From NCBI RefSeq assembly GCF_046097095.1, contig NZ_CP175700.1, positions 1 to 64,000 on the forward strand: a stretch of DNA of 64,000 nt, read 5' to 3'. Both the position numbers and the translations under genes were made by a program. This document shows, in pieces, positions 16,585 through 24,451 of this stretch. The notes below the pieces were generated by a model. That model was not told the DNA's origin. It was given only the letters and a program-made list of their open reading frames with translations, and searched no databases. The DNA comes from Natrinema sp046097095 (GTDB lineage Archaea > Halobacteriota > Halobacteria > Halobacteriales > Natrialbaceae). The stretch's first letter is position 1; every line of letters starts with the position of its first letter.

Positions 16585-18474
16585 ATGAGTCTCACCTTGC
16601 TTCCAGCGCAGGCCGGGACGGTCCCGCCGGTCACGACGGACATGCTCGTCGTGTTTGGTGTCGTCCTCCTGGCGCTTTTCCTCTTCGTCACGGAACTCCT
16701 CCCGATCGACATCACGGCGATATTCATCATCGTCGTGCTCACCCTCCTCTCACCGTGGACGAACATTTCCGTCACGGAGGGGATCTCCGGTTTCTCCAGC
16801 ACTGCGACCATCGCCGTGCTCGCGATGCTCATCCTCAGCACCGGCATCAGTAAGACCGGTCTCGTCCAGATCATCGGCCGGAAGATGGCGGCGTTCGCCG
16901 GTAACAGCCAGCGCAAGCAACTCGGTGCGACGATCGCTGTCGCCGGCCCGGTCTCGGGGTTCATCAACAACACACCGGTCGTCGCGATCCTCGTCCCCGT
17001 CATCTCCGATCTCGCCCACAAGGGGAACACCTCTCCCTCCAAGCTGCTCATCCCGCTTTCGTTCGCCTCCATGTTCGGCGGGATGCTCACGCTCATCGGA
17101 ACGTCCACGAATCTTCTCGCCTCCAGCGTCGCCGAACGGCTCATCGGTCGATCGTTCTCGATGTTCACCTTCACCGCCCTCGGCGTCATCGTGCTCGTCA
17201 CCGGGTCCGTCTACCTCATGACGGTCGGCCATCGACTGCTCCCCGAACGCGTCCCCGCCCGAGAAGACTACATCGAGGAGTACGAACTCCAGAACTACGT
17301 GACGGAAGTCGTCGTCCGCGAGGACGCCGCTATCGTCGGAAAAACCGTCGGAGACGCTATCGACGAATCCCAATTCGACGCGGACATCATGCAGATCCTC
17401 CGTGGCGGGGAGACGTACTTCGAAGGGATCGGAAGCAAGCGCATTCGCGCTGGCGACATCCTGACGATCCGAACTGACCGGGAGACGCTCGGGTCTCTCC
17501 GCGAGCTCAAGGGGCTCAACCTCGTCGGCACCCCGCCCACCGACTCGGAACTCGAACCCGAGGGGGACGCACAGGCGCTCGTCGAGATCGTGATCCAGTC
17601 CGGTTCATCTCTCCTCGGCGAGACGCTCACGACCGCCTCGTTCCGTGACCGATACGATGCGAGCGTTCTCGCGTTCCGCTCCGGCGGGGAGACGATACGG
17701 AGTCGGCTTGATAACGTCGAACTCCGCGTCGGTGACACGCTTCTTGTCCAGGCCCCGTCGGACAGTATCGACCGTCTCTCATCGAATCCGGACTTCATCG
17801 TTGCTCACGAATCGGAGACGGCGGACTATCGCACGGAGAAGATCCCGTGGGCTGTCGGTATCATCGTTGCCGTCGTCGGCCTTGTCGGTATCCCTTGGGG
17901 CACAGTCGCTTCCATCACTGGTGTTGGCGCGTTCGCGGCTATCGATTTGACTATCGTCCAGACCGCGCTCGCCGGCGTCGTTACCATGGTCGTCACCGGC
18001 GTCATCAAACCCGGGGAGATCTACGACGGTGTTGACTGGAGCGTCATCCTCCTCCTTTCGGGAGTGATCCCGCTCGGCATCGCGCTCGAACAGTCGGGTG
18101 CAGCGACATACATCGGGTCGATCATCGCCCTCACCGGGACGTTCCTGCCTGTCATGGGTGTTCTCTGGGTGTTCTACATCGCCACCGGCCTCATCACGAG
18201 CGTCATCTCGAACAACGCCAGCGTCGTCCTCATGATCCCCGTCGCTGTCACGACAGCACAGGAAGTCGGCGGTAATCCCTTCGCGTTCATCCTCGCGGTC
18301 ACCTTCGCCGCGTCCACCGCGTTCATCACACCGGTTGGCTATCAGACGAATCTGTTCGTCTACGGGCCTGGTGGCTACAAGTTCACTGATTACGCCCGCA
18401 TCGGTGCTCCGCTCCAGCTCCTCCTGTCGATCGTCACAGTCCTTGGAATCGCGTTCTTCTGGGGACTAACCTGA
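16585..18474 (+). CDS. SLC13-family (DASS) permease with two TrkA-C domains
   Basis: The 629-residue membrane protein has an N-terminal half with about five hydrophobic segments, including GFINNTPVVAILVPV (a SLC13 Asn-Thr-Pro hairpin). Two soluble TrkA-C (RCK_C) domains follow (about 230-310 and 320-400, with IRAGDILTIRTDRE and LRVGDTLLVQAPSD). The C-terminal half has about six segments with the second hairpin SNNASVVLMIPVA. The family imports dicarboxylates, sulfate or other anions with Na+; the substrate cannot be told here. The TrkA-C pair suggests ligand regulation of transport. It is flanked by the 167-bp repeats. Confidence 0.92.
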   Translation: MSLTLLPAQAGTVPPVTTDMLVVFGVVLLALFLFVTELLPIDITAIFIIVVLTLLSPWTNISVTEGISGFSSTATIAVLAMLILSTGISKTGLVQIIGRKMAAFAGNSQRKQLGATIAVAGPVSGFINNTPVVAILVPVISDLAHKGNTSPSKLLIPLSFASMFGGMLTLIGTSTNLLASSVAERLIGRSFSMFTFTALGVIVLVTGSVYLMTVGHRLLPERVPAREDYIEEYELQNYVTEVVVREDAAIVGKTVGDAIDESQFDADIMQILRGGETYFEGIGSKRIRAGDILTIRTDRETLGSLRELKGLNLVGTPPTDSELEPEGDAQALVEIVIQSGSSLLGETLTTASFRDRYDASVLAFRSGGETIRSRLDNVELRVGDTLLVQAPSDSIDRLSSNPDFIVAHESETADYRTEKIPWAVGIIVAVVGLVGIPWGTVASITGVGAFAAIDLTIVQTALAGVVTMVVTGVIKPGEIYDGVDWSVILLLSGVIPLGIALEQSGAATYIGSIIALTGTFLPVMGVLWVFYIATGLITSVISNNASVVLMIPVAVTTAQEVGGNPFAFILAVTFAASTAFITPVGYQTNLFVYGPGGYKFTDYARIGAPLQLLLSIVTVLGIAFFWGLT

Positions 18475-18714
18475 CAGCGCCGAGCAAGCTCCGAGGGACC
18501 GATCGGTGACAGCTCTCTCATCGGTTCGGGAAAGAATTTCAACGCAGATGTGCACGTTGAACGAGGAGCGTAACGTAGGGGGTAGCAAGGACGGATGATG
18601 CAGTGTGGGTAGCCACCAACGTGTCCCAATTTTGTATGGATTGCTGCCCCGTTGCTACTGTACCTCGATGAGTAGACCCCATACCTTATCCGCCCCCATA
18701 CATAATGATTGATA

Positions 18715-18858
18715 ATGGTAGAAACTGATCCTGCCCCCGCCGAGTCCACGTTGTATGTGTGTCAAGAGTGTGGAACTGGTGTCGAAACCCTGGACCATGA
18801 AGATGAGTGTCCCGACTGTGGTGGGCCAATGCGAAACACAACTGTCGCTCACGACTAA
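18715..18858 (+). CDS. Rubrerythrin-like zinc-ribbon micro-protein, 47 aa
   Basis: The 47-residue frame from ATG 18715 reads MVETDPAPAESTLYVCQECG and continues to a second CPDCGGPM. Two CxxC knuckles (CQEC at about 16-19, CPDC at about 33-36) form a rubredoxin/rubrerythrin-like zinc ribbon. Haloarchaeal genomes encode many such 45-55 residue proteins, of unknown function. It is too short for ordinary ORF length cut-offs but has typical codon use. Confidence 0.8.
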   Translation: MVETDPAPAESTLYVCQECGTGVETLDHEDECPDCGGPMRNTTVAHD

Positions 18859-19079
18859 TCCCAGCCGATGGCGTAGCCGATGACGCAATAGCCGTTAGGT
18901 TGCACCAGTATCAACAACTCCCGACACAAGCAGACGGTACCATTAGACGAGTTGGTCCCCGAGGAACAACGGCGATAGATACGCAAATCTACGTACCAGC
19001 GCGTTCGTTCAAATCTACAGTGAAAAATAACTACCATGTGAACAGTGCTATAACTCTCTCAGTCAGGAGTCTACCAGTC
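18859..19079. other. Intergenic sequence without recognisable features
   Basis: Between the zinc-ribbon gene and the right repeat copy I see no supported frame, hairpin or repeat. GC content is lower than in the repeat itself. Confidence 0.5.
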
Positions 19080-19246
19080 GGGGGTGAGCAGCCACGCCGC
19101 GCAACCCCTCGCGCTTACCCGCTGGCGTCGAGGGCACATGCACGTTAGCCCGGAACGGGCGCGGGCGGTGCGGAGAGCGCCCGCACGCCCGGAATGGTTG
19201 GTCGCGAGCGACGCGGAGGGCGGCAGCGGCGAGCGGGACGGGCCGT
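19080..19246. repeat. 167-bp direct repeat, right copy
   Basis: Gap-free match to 13688-13854 with six substitutions. The sequences just outside the two copies are unrelated on both sides, which fixes the boundaries to within a few bases. Confidence 0.9.
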
Positions 19247-19595
19247 ACCGAAGCACCTGCTCATCCGAGTTCGACGCTCGGTGACCAAGCCGACGTCCTG
19301 GTGGACTTAGAAAGGGCGAGGCCGTCTCGGTCGTCCCCCGACCCCGCTACACCGCAGGAACGAGGAGCGCAGCGGTGGTCTTCGTGAGCGTAGCGAACGA
19401 AGGCAGGGAAGTCGCAGGCCGCGCAACGGAGTGAGCAGGACCGTCTTCCCGTGGTCGCGGGATGCCGAGCGGCCGAGGGCTTTCGCTGTACGAGGAACAA
19501 AGCGCAGCCAGTAGATCCAAGTCCGCCACGTCAGCACCGATTTGCGGCCTCAAACTGTCGATCACCACCCAAAGTCGCCTTCCCACTCGAAGATG
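19247..19595. other. 349-base GC-rich region, no gene supported
   Basis: Short frames exist on both strands but are Arg- and Pro-rich, unlike haloarchaeal proteins. The sequence is rich in short alternating GC patterns like those downstream of the OB-fold gene at 12483-12610. Confidence 0.5.
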
Positions 19596-20060
19596 TCAGC
19601 CGTCAAGTACGCCGATGGACTCGAGATGATCCCGAACCGCCTGCACGAAGGCCCGGTAGCGGTCGAGGTCCTGGAGCGCGTTGTAGACGACGTCGTGATT
19701 GATGATGTTGCCGTAGGTATGGGACAAGACGTTCCGGAACCGTGCACCCTGCGCCATCTCTTCGGCCAGTGGCCCCGAGAGAACGTCCATCTCACCGAGC
19801 GTGCGCATCGATTCGGGATTGCTCGCTGGCGGCTGCCCGCGCTCGTGTTTGACCAGTTCTTCAGCGATATCGATCGCGGCTTCGGTCATCTTCACGAACC
19901 GGCGCTCGACGATGTCGCGGGTATCCGAGTCGGCCTTGTAATCCTCGCGGCTGACGCACTGCTTACGTGCGAGCACACCGAGACTCTCCTCGATGGTTTC
20001 GACAGCGGTCAGAAGTCTGTTGAGGCGATCCGCCGGGAATGCATCCCCATCGCCTGTCAT
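19596..20060 (-). CDS. hepT: HepT-type HEPN toxin
   Basis: The 154-residue helical protein has the HEPN/HepT signature R-x4-H-x-Y: R109, H114 and Y116 in RNVLSHTY. HepT proteins are RNases held inactive by the partner MntA, which AMPylates the Tyr of this motif in the characterised system. Its ATG overlaps the stop of mntA by four bases (20057-20060), so the two are translated in step. All motif residues are present, so the toxin is likely functional. Confidence 0.9.
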   Translation of the reverse strand: MTGDGDAFPADRLNRLLTAVETIEESLGVLARKQCVSREDYKADSDTRDIVERRFVKMTEAAIDIAEELVKHERGQPPASNPESMRTLGEMDVLSGPLAEEMAQGARFRNVLSHTYGNIINHDVVYNALQDLDRYRAFVQAVRDHLESIGVLDG

Positions 20061-20545
20061 CCGTCGTCCTCTGGGCCGCCCGTGGCTGGCACCCCAGTGT
20101 CACTGTCGCCGAGATGCGCGTCGATTCTGTCTAGAGCCGCACCGAGCCGTTCGCGGGGTGATGGCTGCTCGGAGTCGGCTGCCGTTAGCTGGCGACGAAG
20201 TTCGGTGGCATGTCCTTGCTCGCCGACGAGGAGCACCCCATTCTCGAAGATCGCCGTCGCGAGTGCTGGCGAGAGTGCGTGGAGATCCACGAGATCCACG
20301 TCATCCGTCTCAAGCGCGTCACTGAGGTCGGCACTCAGCCCGAGAAATACATCGTTGTAGCTCGAATCGGATGGCCGGTGGGCGTCGAATTCGACTGCGA
20401 GATCGATATCGCTCGTCGGGTGTGTCGTCTCGGTGGCGTGTGAGCCGAAGAGAATCGCGAGCTGGACCGGGTGCTCCCGAAGCACTGCCTGCAGGGCGTC
20501 GAGATCGAGGGACGCATCGAGAGCAGCCGACGCAGTGGTTCTCAT
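20057..20545 (-). CDS. mntA: MntA-type nucleotidyltransferase antitoxin
   Basis: The 162-residue protein has the minimal nucleotidyltransferase signature GS-x10-DxD: G34 and S35, then D46 and D48 in SDIDLAVEF. That is the MNT antitoxin type that modifies HepT. ATG 20545 (MRTTASAALDAS) is preferred over a much longer upstream frame, which is basic and overlaps the next gene. The C-terminal 50 residues (TAADSEQPSPRE onwards) are a charged helical tail. It is the first gene of a two-gene toxin-antitoxin operon, type VII in current usage. Confidence 0.9.
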   Translation of the reverse strand: MRTTASAALDASLDLDALQAVLREHPVQLAILFGSHATETTHPTSDIDLAVEFDAHRPSDSSYNDVFLGLSADLSDALETDDVDLVDLHALSPALATAIFENGVLLVGEQGHATELRRQLTAADSEQPSPRERLGAALDRIDAHLGDSDTGVPATGGPEDDG

Positions 20546-20600
20546 TGGTCGAAACCAAGTTCTCGGGCCATATAAAAACGCAGGTAGCACACAGGCAATT

Positions 20601-21302
20601 TCACTCGTGTTCGTCCTCGTCGACAGCGTGAGGCTCCCAGTCATCGATATCCTCCCTTCCGAAGCGCTCGTTCGCTGTACGCGTACTTTCCCGGAGATTC
20701 GCATCCGCGACGGACTCTGTATCCTCGTCAACATCCTCGATATCTGCGACCGACGCACCTGATTCCTCGATATCGAAGTGTTCGTAAACGACAGGGCGGA
20801 GCGCCTGCAGGACGATCTCGGCGGCGAGCGGCGAGATATCGAGATCACGCGCCATTAGGCGATGAGTGATCTCGCCGCGTTCTCGATCGACAGTGTACGT
20901 GAGCGCCGTGGCGAGCCCGGCGATGCCGTGCCGGTCGATGTAGGTGTCGATGTCGTCGTCGGTCGTACGATGAGCGACGGCGTCGATGAGCGCGGGCGTG
21001 ATCGTGTACTCGCGAGCGCCGTCAGCGGCCGTGATGGTCAGGTCGATCTCGCGAGCAACGTACGTCCGGGGTTGCTCGTCAATCGTTGCCTCGATGACGC
21101 CGGCGTCGACGAGCCGGTTCACGTAGGTGTAGGCTGTGCCCTGCGCGAGCTCGAGAGCATCCATGAGTTCTTGAACGGTTGCTTCCCCCTCTCGGGCGAT
21201 ATACGCGTACAGCTGGGCCAGCTGTGGCTCCTTGAGGAGGTCCGCGACCGAGAGGAAGTCGCGGATGACATCGCCGTTGGCCCGGTTTGACGTGCGTGAC
21301 AT
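20601..21302 (-). CDS. Winged-helix regulator (DUF7437-like)
   Basis: The 233-residue protein starts at ATG 21302 (MSRTSNRANGDVIRDFLSVA). Residues about 20-90 form a winged helix (LLKEPQLAQLYAYIAREGE, then VQELMDALELAQGTAYTYVNRLVDAG). The middle contains a conserved haloarchaeal region (DRHGIAGLATALTYTVDRE, then LMARDLDISPLAAEIVLQAL). The tail of 50 residues is acidic. The family is widespread in haloarchaeal accessory regions and presumed to be a transcriptional regulator. It lies just upstream of, and on the same strand as, mntA-hepT and could control them. Confidence 0.8.
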   Translation of the reverse strand: MSRTSNRANGDVIRDFLSVADLLKEPQLAQLYAYIAREGEATVQELMDALELAQGTAYTYVNRLVDAGVIEATIDEQPRTYVAREIDLTITAADGAREYTITPALIDAVAHRTTDDDIDTYIDRHGIAGLATALTYTVDRERGEITHRLMARDLDISPLAAEIVLQALRPVVYEHFDIEESGASVADIEDVDEDTESVADANLRESTRTANERFGREDIDDWEPHAVDEDEHE

Positions 21303-21357
21303 AGGGAGTTGGAAGTTTACAGTTTACAGCGAATCAGTAAAGAGTATTGCGGTCAGT

Positions 21358-21690
21358 CTATCCGGACTGGGAGCGAGCGACGAGATGATCATCGAGATCC
21401 CGTGTCCAGTACGTCGCAGGCCCACCGGGACTACACCGGGAACAAAGCTGCAGCGGTCCCTCGAGATGGCCGAGTTTCACACGGAACCGGGTGAGCGCTG
21501 CGAGCGTGTCGACGACGAGCCCACACCCGTCGCAGGCGTGGTGATCGTGCTCATCGGGTCGTGCCTGAATTGCACAGTCGACGCAGATCTGGTGGGTGAC
21601 TCGTTCATCTTTCCCCCAGGTATGGGCTTCACCGGCCTCGGCGGTGGGCAGTGCGTCGCAGAAGGAACACCCGGCGAGTGTCTGTTGCAT
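21358..21690 (-). CDS. Small zinc-finger protein, 110 aa
   Basis: The 110-residue protein contains four Cys pairs: CSFC (8-11), CVDC (36-39), CDGC (53-56) and CSRC (83-86), enough for two zinc sites, with intervening His residues (HDHHACDGC). Such arrays serve in nucleic-acid or protein binding. Its ATG overlaps the stop of the upstream gene by one base (TGATG), so it is the second gene of a two-gene operon. Function unknown. Confidence 0.78.
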   Translation of the reverse strand: MQQTLAGCSFCDALPTAEAGEAHTWGKDERVTHQICVDCAIQARPDEHDHHACDGCGLVVDTLAALTRFRVKLGHLEGPLQLCSRCSPGGPATYWTRDLDDHLVARSQSG

Positions 21691-21980
21691 CAGGCCGTCT
21701 CCTCGCTGGCGTTGCGAGCGGCCGTCCAGCCGTTGTGGAAGACGGCGAGTTGGGTGATCGAGTCGAAGGCCTCGCCGCTCGGTTCGTGGACCAGTACTCG
21801 GCCGTCGGGGACAGGGGTAACGACGTCCCTGTCGACGAGGTTACTGACCAGGTGACGGGCTGCGTTCCCGTCGATGTCCGCCGTCGCGACGCGAACGGCA
21901 TCTTGATCGTGGGCGACGAGTTCGGCTTCGAACTGTTCGTAGTCAGCTGACGTATCGTCGAACATATCTGAGCCAGTCAT
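21690..21980 (-). CDS. Hypothetical acidic protein, 96 aa, with structured leader
   Basis: The 96-residue protein starts at ATG 21980 (MTGSDMFDDTSADYEQFEAE). One ATG lies six codons upstream but the shorter form fits the acidic composition. The predicted fold is small alpha/beta, with DGNAARHLVSNLVDRDVVTPV suggesting a winged-helix-like segment. It is translationally coupled to the zinc-finger gene. Its leader contains the covarying hairpin copy E (22007-22027), ending 26 bases before the ATG, as in two other accessory genes here. Confidence 0.7.
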   Translation of the reverse strand: MTGSDMFDDTSADYEQFEAELVAHDQDAVRVATADIDGNAARHLVSNLVDRDVVTPVPDGRVLVHEPSGEAFDSITQLAVFHNGWTAARNASEETA

Positions 21981-22006
21981 GGGAATCACGAAGGGCACGC
22001 GAAAGC

Positions 22007-22027
22007 GCGCCTCACGCCTCTTGGCGC
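22007..22027 (-). promoter_or_regulatory. Structured leader motif, copy E (covarying arms)
   Basis: On the minus strand: GGAGTTTTTCT, then arm GCGCC, loop AAGA, arm GGCG, TGA, arm GGCGC, then 26 bases to the ATG. Compared with copy C (CCCCC, AAGA, GGGG, TGA, GGGGG) the loop and TGA are identical, while all three arms change together and stay complementary. Confidence 0.6.
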
Positions 22028-22073
22028 AGAAAAACTCCTCGGCGGTCAGTCGATGAAGTCACCCAGATCAGAG

Positions 22074-22619
22074 TCAATCGATAGAGGGAATCCGATACCC
22101 GATGACAGCGACATCGTCGATGAACAGAACGCCCTTCATGAAGTCGAGCTTGGTCAAGCTGTGCTGGTAGATGTTCTCTGAGCCTTTGTAGTTCACAGGG
22201 ACGACTAAGCAGCCGAACTCGATTTTCGGCCGCCCATCCTTCTGTGTCCGATATCCCTTCTGGAACTTGAGGAGGTCGTCACTGATGTATTTCCGTTCAC
22301 TCTTCTCGACTTCGATCGCGATGCGCTCGTCTTCATCATACAGATCGACACTATAATCGAAATCCAAGTGCGTCCAGAGCTTGCAGTTGGGGTTATATCC
22401 ACCCGCTCGGCTGCCTTCATACTCATATTCTGGAAGGCGGTCGGCGATCTGTGCGTCGAACTCCCCGATCTCTGTGTGCTTCGTGGGGTCCTCGAAGACG
22501 CTCTTCGGGACAGCTTCGACGGCCGACCGAATCGACTCCAATGCATTGCTGGGGAATGCCTCCGACGAGGTTTGCTCTCGCCGGCCGCTTAACCGAGTCA
22601 CGTCCTCTATCACGACCAT
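22074..22619 (-). CDS. Putative restriction-type nuclease, 181 aa
   Basis: The 181-residue protein resembles type II restriction-like nucleases. A region with DFDYSVDLYDEDERIAIEVEKSE (about 88-110) contains an acidic residue followed by a beta-strand ending E-V-E-K, similar to the D and ExE/ExK pattern of the PD-(D/E)XK fold. It is followed by DDLLKFQKGY and a hydrophobic strand FGCLVVPV. An adjacent methyltransferase is not present. The assignment is a fold-level guess; it could also be a non-restriction member of the fold. Confidence 0.5.
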   Translation of the reverse strand: MVVIEDVTRLSGRREQTSSEAFPSNALESIRSAVEAVPKSVFEDPTKHTEIGEFDAQIADRLPEYEYEGSRAGGYNPNCKLWTHLDFDYSVDLYDEDERIAIEVEKSERKYISDDLLKFQKGYRTQKDGRPKIEFGCLVVPVNYKGSENIYQHSLTKLDFMKGVLFIDDVAVIGYRIPSID

Positions 22620-22674
22620 GATATCTACCGAGTCACCGCTCGCCCAGCAAAATCCTTCGCAACAACCTGCGCAT

Positions 22675-23109
22675 CTACTCGTCCCATAACTGGATAATTC
22701 GCTCTTCGACCTCGTCGAGGACGAGCCTCAGTACATCACGGTGGTCGGTCGGCCACGAGGCGTCATCGCCGGGCGTCGGAGCGGTGGGTGGGAAATGGAA
22801 GTGATCTCGCGTATTGTGGGGGTTCGGGTGTCGATCCCACCGGCACTCCCAGGCACGCTCCGGATGTACCTCTCGATAGTGGATTTTGAAGTCGTCATTC
22901 GTGTACCAGCGGACAGTCAGGGTTGCTTCGTCGATGGTCGCTGGGTAGTACGACGACGCGAACCGAACGTGAAGTTCGAGATGCCCGCTGGCGTCCGTGA
23001 TGGTCGCCTGTTCGACTTGGTTCGTGTCTCTGAGGCGCGTCTGTAGAAACTCGAGGATCGGGCGGTCGATGGGGGCGGGGCTGCCCCCATCGCCAGTTGG
23101 CGGCACCAT
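22675..23109 (-). CDS. TumE-like (DUF6516-like) toxin candidate
   Basis: The 144-residue protein starts at ATG 23109 (MVPPTGDGGSPAPIDRP). It has a central beta-rich region and the motif CRWDRHPNPHNTRDHFHFP (about 95-115), a His-rich pattern typical of TumE/DUF6516-like proteins paired with HTH partners in haloarchaea. It starts 8 bases after the stop of the DUF7342-like gene. Toxin activity is an inference from the pairing. The long basic N-terminal extension in the same frame was rejected. Confidence 0.6.
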   Translation of the reverse strand: MVPPTGDGGSPAPIDRPILEFLQTRLRDTNQVEQATITDASGHLELHVRFASSYYPATIDEATLTVRWYTNDDFKIHYREVHPERAWECRWDRHPNPHNTRDHFHFPPTAPTPGDDASWPTDHRDVLRLVLDEVEERIIQLWDE

Positions 23110-23117
23110 CGATGGTT

Positions 23118-23651
23118 CTACCCGGAAGCCTGTTCGCCCTCGGCGCCGGCACATTGCTGGCGGGCGCGTTCGTAGCGCTCGCGTTCCTCGCGGGCGGTCG
23201 CCCAGTCGCCGAGGTCACTGTACACGTCGTCGATCGTCCGCTCGTCGCTCCCCTCCGCCACGGCGACGGCGTCGACCGCGGCAGGTGTCGCGGCGTCGTA
23301 CGCGTTTTCGTAGTCGATGATTCGCGTCGTCAGCTCGCGAACGCGCTCTTGGAGGTCCTCGACAGAGTGGTCTGCGGCGAGCTGGTTGATGCGGCGCCAC
23401 TCGAAGTACGCGTCGTTGCGCTCGTAGGTGGCCGGATGCCCGTCGTGGCGCGTGACGATGCCGAGGTCCGCGAACCAGTCGAGGTACTTCCGGGCAGTCT
23501 TCGGGTCACAGTCGACACGCTCCGTGATCGCGCTCGCGGTGGCGGGCTCGCGGGTCTGGAGGATGGTTCCGTAGATGCGTTGTTCGACATCCTCGCCGCT
23601 GAAGGCGTCTTCAAACGGTGGAGGTCCATTCGTGGATTCTGAATCGGCCAT
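23118..23651 (-). CDS. DUF7342-like winged-helix protein, likely antitoxin partner
   Basis: The 177-residue protein starts at ATG 23651 (MADSESTNGPPPFEDAF). Residues about 20-80 form a winged helix (EQRIYGTILQTREPATASAI, then DPKTARKYLDWFADLGIV), followed by a beta wing (TRHDGHPATYERN). A long charged helical tail (about 85-170) ends the protein. It lies directly upstream of the TumE-like gene, as is common for this pair, and would both neutralise the toxin and repress the operon if the analogy holds. Confidence 0.72.
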   Translation of the reverse strand: MADSESTNGPPPFEDAFSGEDVEQRIYGTILQTREPATASAITERVDCDPKTARKYLDWFADLGIVTRHDGHPATYERNDAYFEWRRINQLAADHSVEDLQERVRELTTRIIDYENAYDAATPAAVDAVAVAEGSDERTIDDVYSDLGDWATAREERERYERARQQCAGAEGEQASG

Positions 23652-23757
23652 ACGTGTTCTTGCGCCTCAATGGATATAGTTCTTGCTTCAGGGAATAGTT
23701 TCCCGATCAACGCGGCACATGGGCTACCCGCTGGGTAACGTTGAGCGGGACACCATA

Positions 23758-23798
23758 TTAACCAACAACTCCAGAAGGCCGGCGCGAATGTTGGTTAA
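23758..23798. repeat. 41-bp inverted-repeat site, left copy
   Basis: TTAACCAAC at 23758-23766 and GTTGGTTAA at 23790-23798 are perfect inverted 9-bp arms (10 if the next base is counted) separated by 23 bases. The same arms with the same 23-base spacing and 41-bp total occur at 41649-41689. No other copies of the arm were found in this window. Confidence 0.8.
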
Positions 23799-23808
23799 CC
23801 TGACGGGC

Positions 23809-24249
23809 TCAATCCCGTCGGAGCTCTCGAGCTGGTTTGACGCTAAACGTATCCGGGTCGTCGACTGGGGCGTCGTGACTACGATCCGATGCCAGCGATG
23901 ATGACCGCGTGAGTCGGGTGATAAGATACTCGCGAACAGCCTGCCGGCTGACCGTCGACTCGTGCCACCCGAGGCGCTCGTCGTAGTGGCGTTTCTGGAA
24001 CGTTTCCCCGACGTCGTCGATGGCGATGAACTGCGTTCGCTTCGCTCCCCACACGTTCGCGGAGACGTACTCCGCACCGACCTTCTCGTGGGTGAGTTCA
24101 ACGAGGACGCACTCGGCGAGTGAGACGATGGAGAGCTGACTTCTGTCGTTGGGGACCGTCAGTTCCAGATCTGCCCACGGTGCTTCACTTGGTTGCTCTG
24201 TCTGCCTGGTACGTAGTCGTGATTGCTGACGCTCGTGTTCTGAAGACAT
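23809..24249 (-). CDS. Hypothetical protein, 146 aa, with structured leader
   Basis: The 146-residue protein starts at ATG 24249 (MSSEHERQQSRLRTRQ). The N-terminal 30 residues are polar and charged. A beta-rich middle (LSIVSLAECVLVELTHEK, then VWGAKRTQFIAIDDVGE) and an HxSTVSRQAVREYL helix follow. No family is recognised. The leader carries hairpin copy C (24275-24295), ending 25 bases upstream of the ATG, and a second hairpin at 24309-24324. Confidence 0.65.
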   Translation of the reverse strand: MSSEHERQQSRLRTRQTEQPSEAPWADLELTVPNDRSQLSIVSLAECVLVELTHEKVGAEYVSANVWGAKRTQFIAIDDVGETFQKRHYDERLGWHESTVSRQAVREYLITRLTRSSSLASDRSHDAPVDDPDTFSVKPARELRRD

Positions 24250-24274
24250 GGTAGTTCAGTGGGCGCTCACTGCG

Positions 24275-24324
24275 CCCCCTCACCCCTCTTGGGGGTGACA
24301 AACTCCACCGCGAATCGCTTCGCG
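24275..24324 (-). promoter_or_regulatory. Structured leader motif, copy C, plus second hairpin
   Basis: On the minus strand: arm CCCCC, loop AAGA, arm GGGG, TGA, arm GGGGG (24275-24295), preceded by GGAGTTTGTCA. Further upstream CGCGAA/TTCGCG (24309-24324) forms a perfect 6-bp hairpin with loop GCGA. The spacing to the ATG at 24249 is 25 bases. Confidence 0.55.
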
Positions 24325-24451
24325 AGTGAATACTAGGGTCGATACCACGGTCTCGCTGGTGCTGTCGCTCAGAAGGCGTACGTTGCTCCAGGTAGTTCGA
24401 AATTCCGTCACTCCTCTCCGGGATGAGAAACTCTACGTGGCGGTCTCGGCG

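Noticed and set aside
19347..19586. 79-residue minus-strand frame upstream of hepT
   Set aside because: Its first half looks plausible, but the rest is Ser/Pro/Arg-rich and lies in a non-coding GC pattern; no family was recognised.
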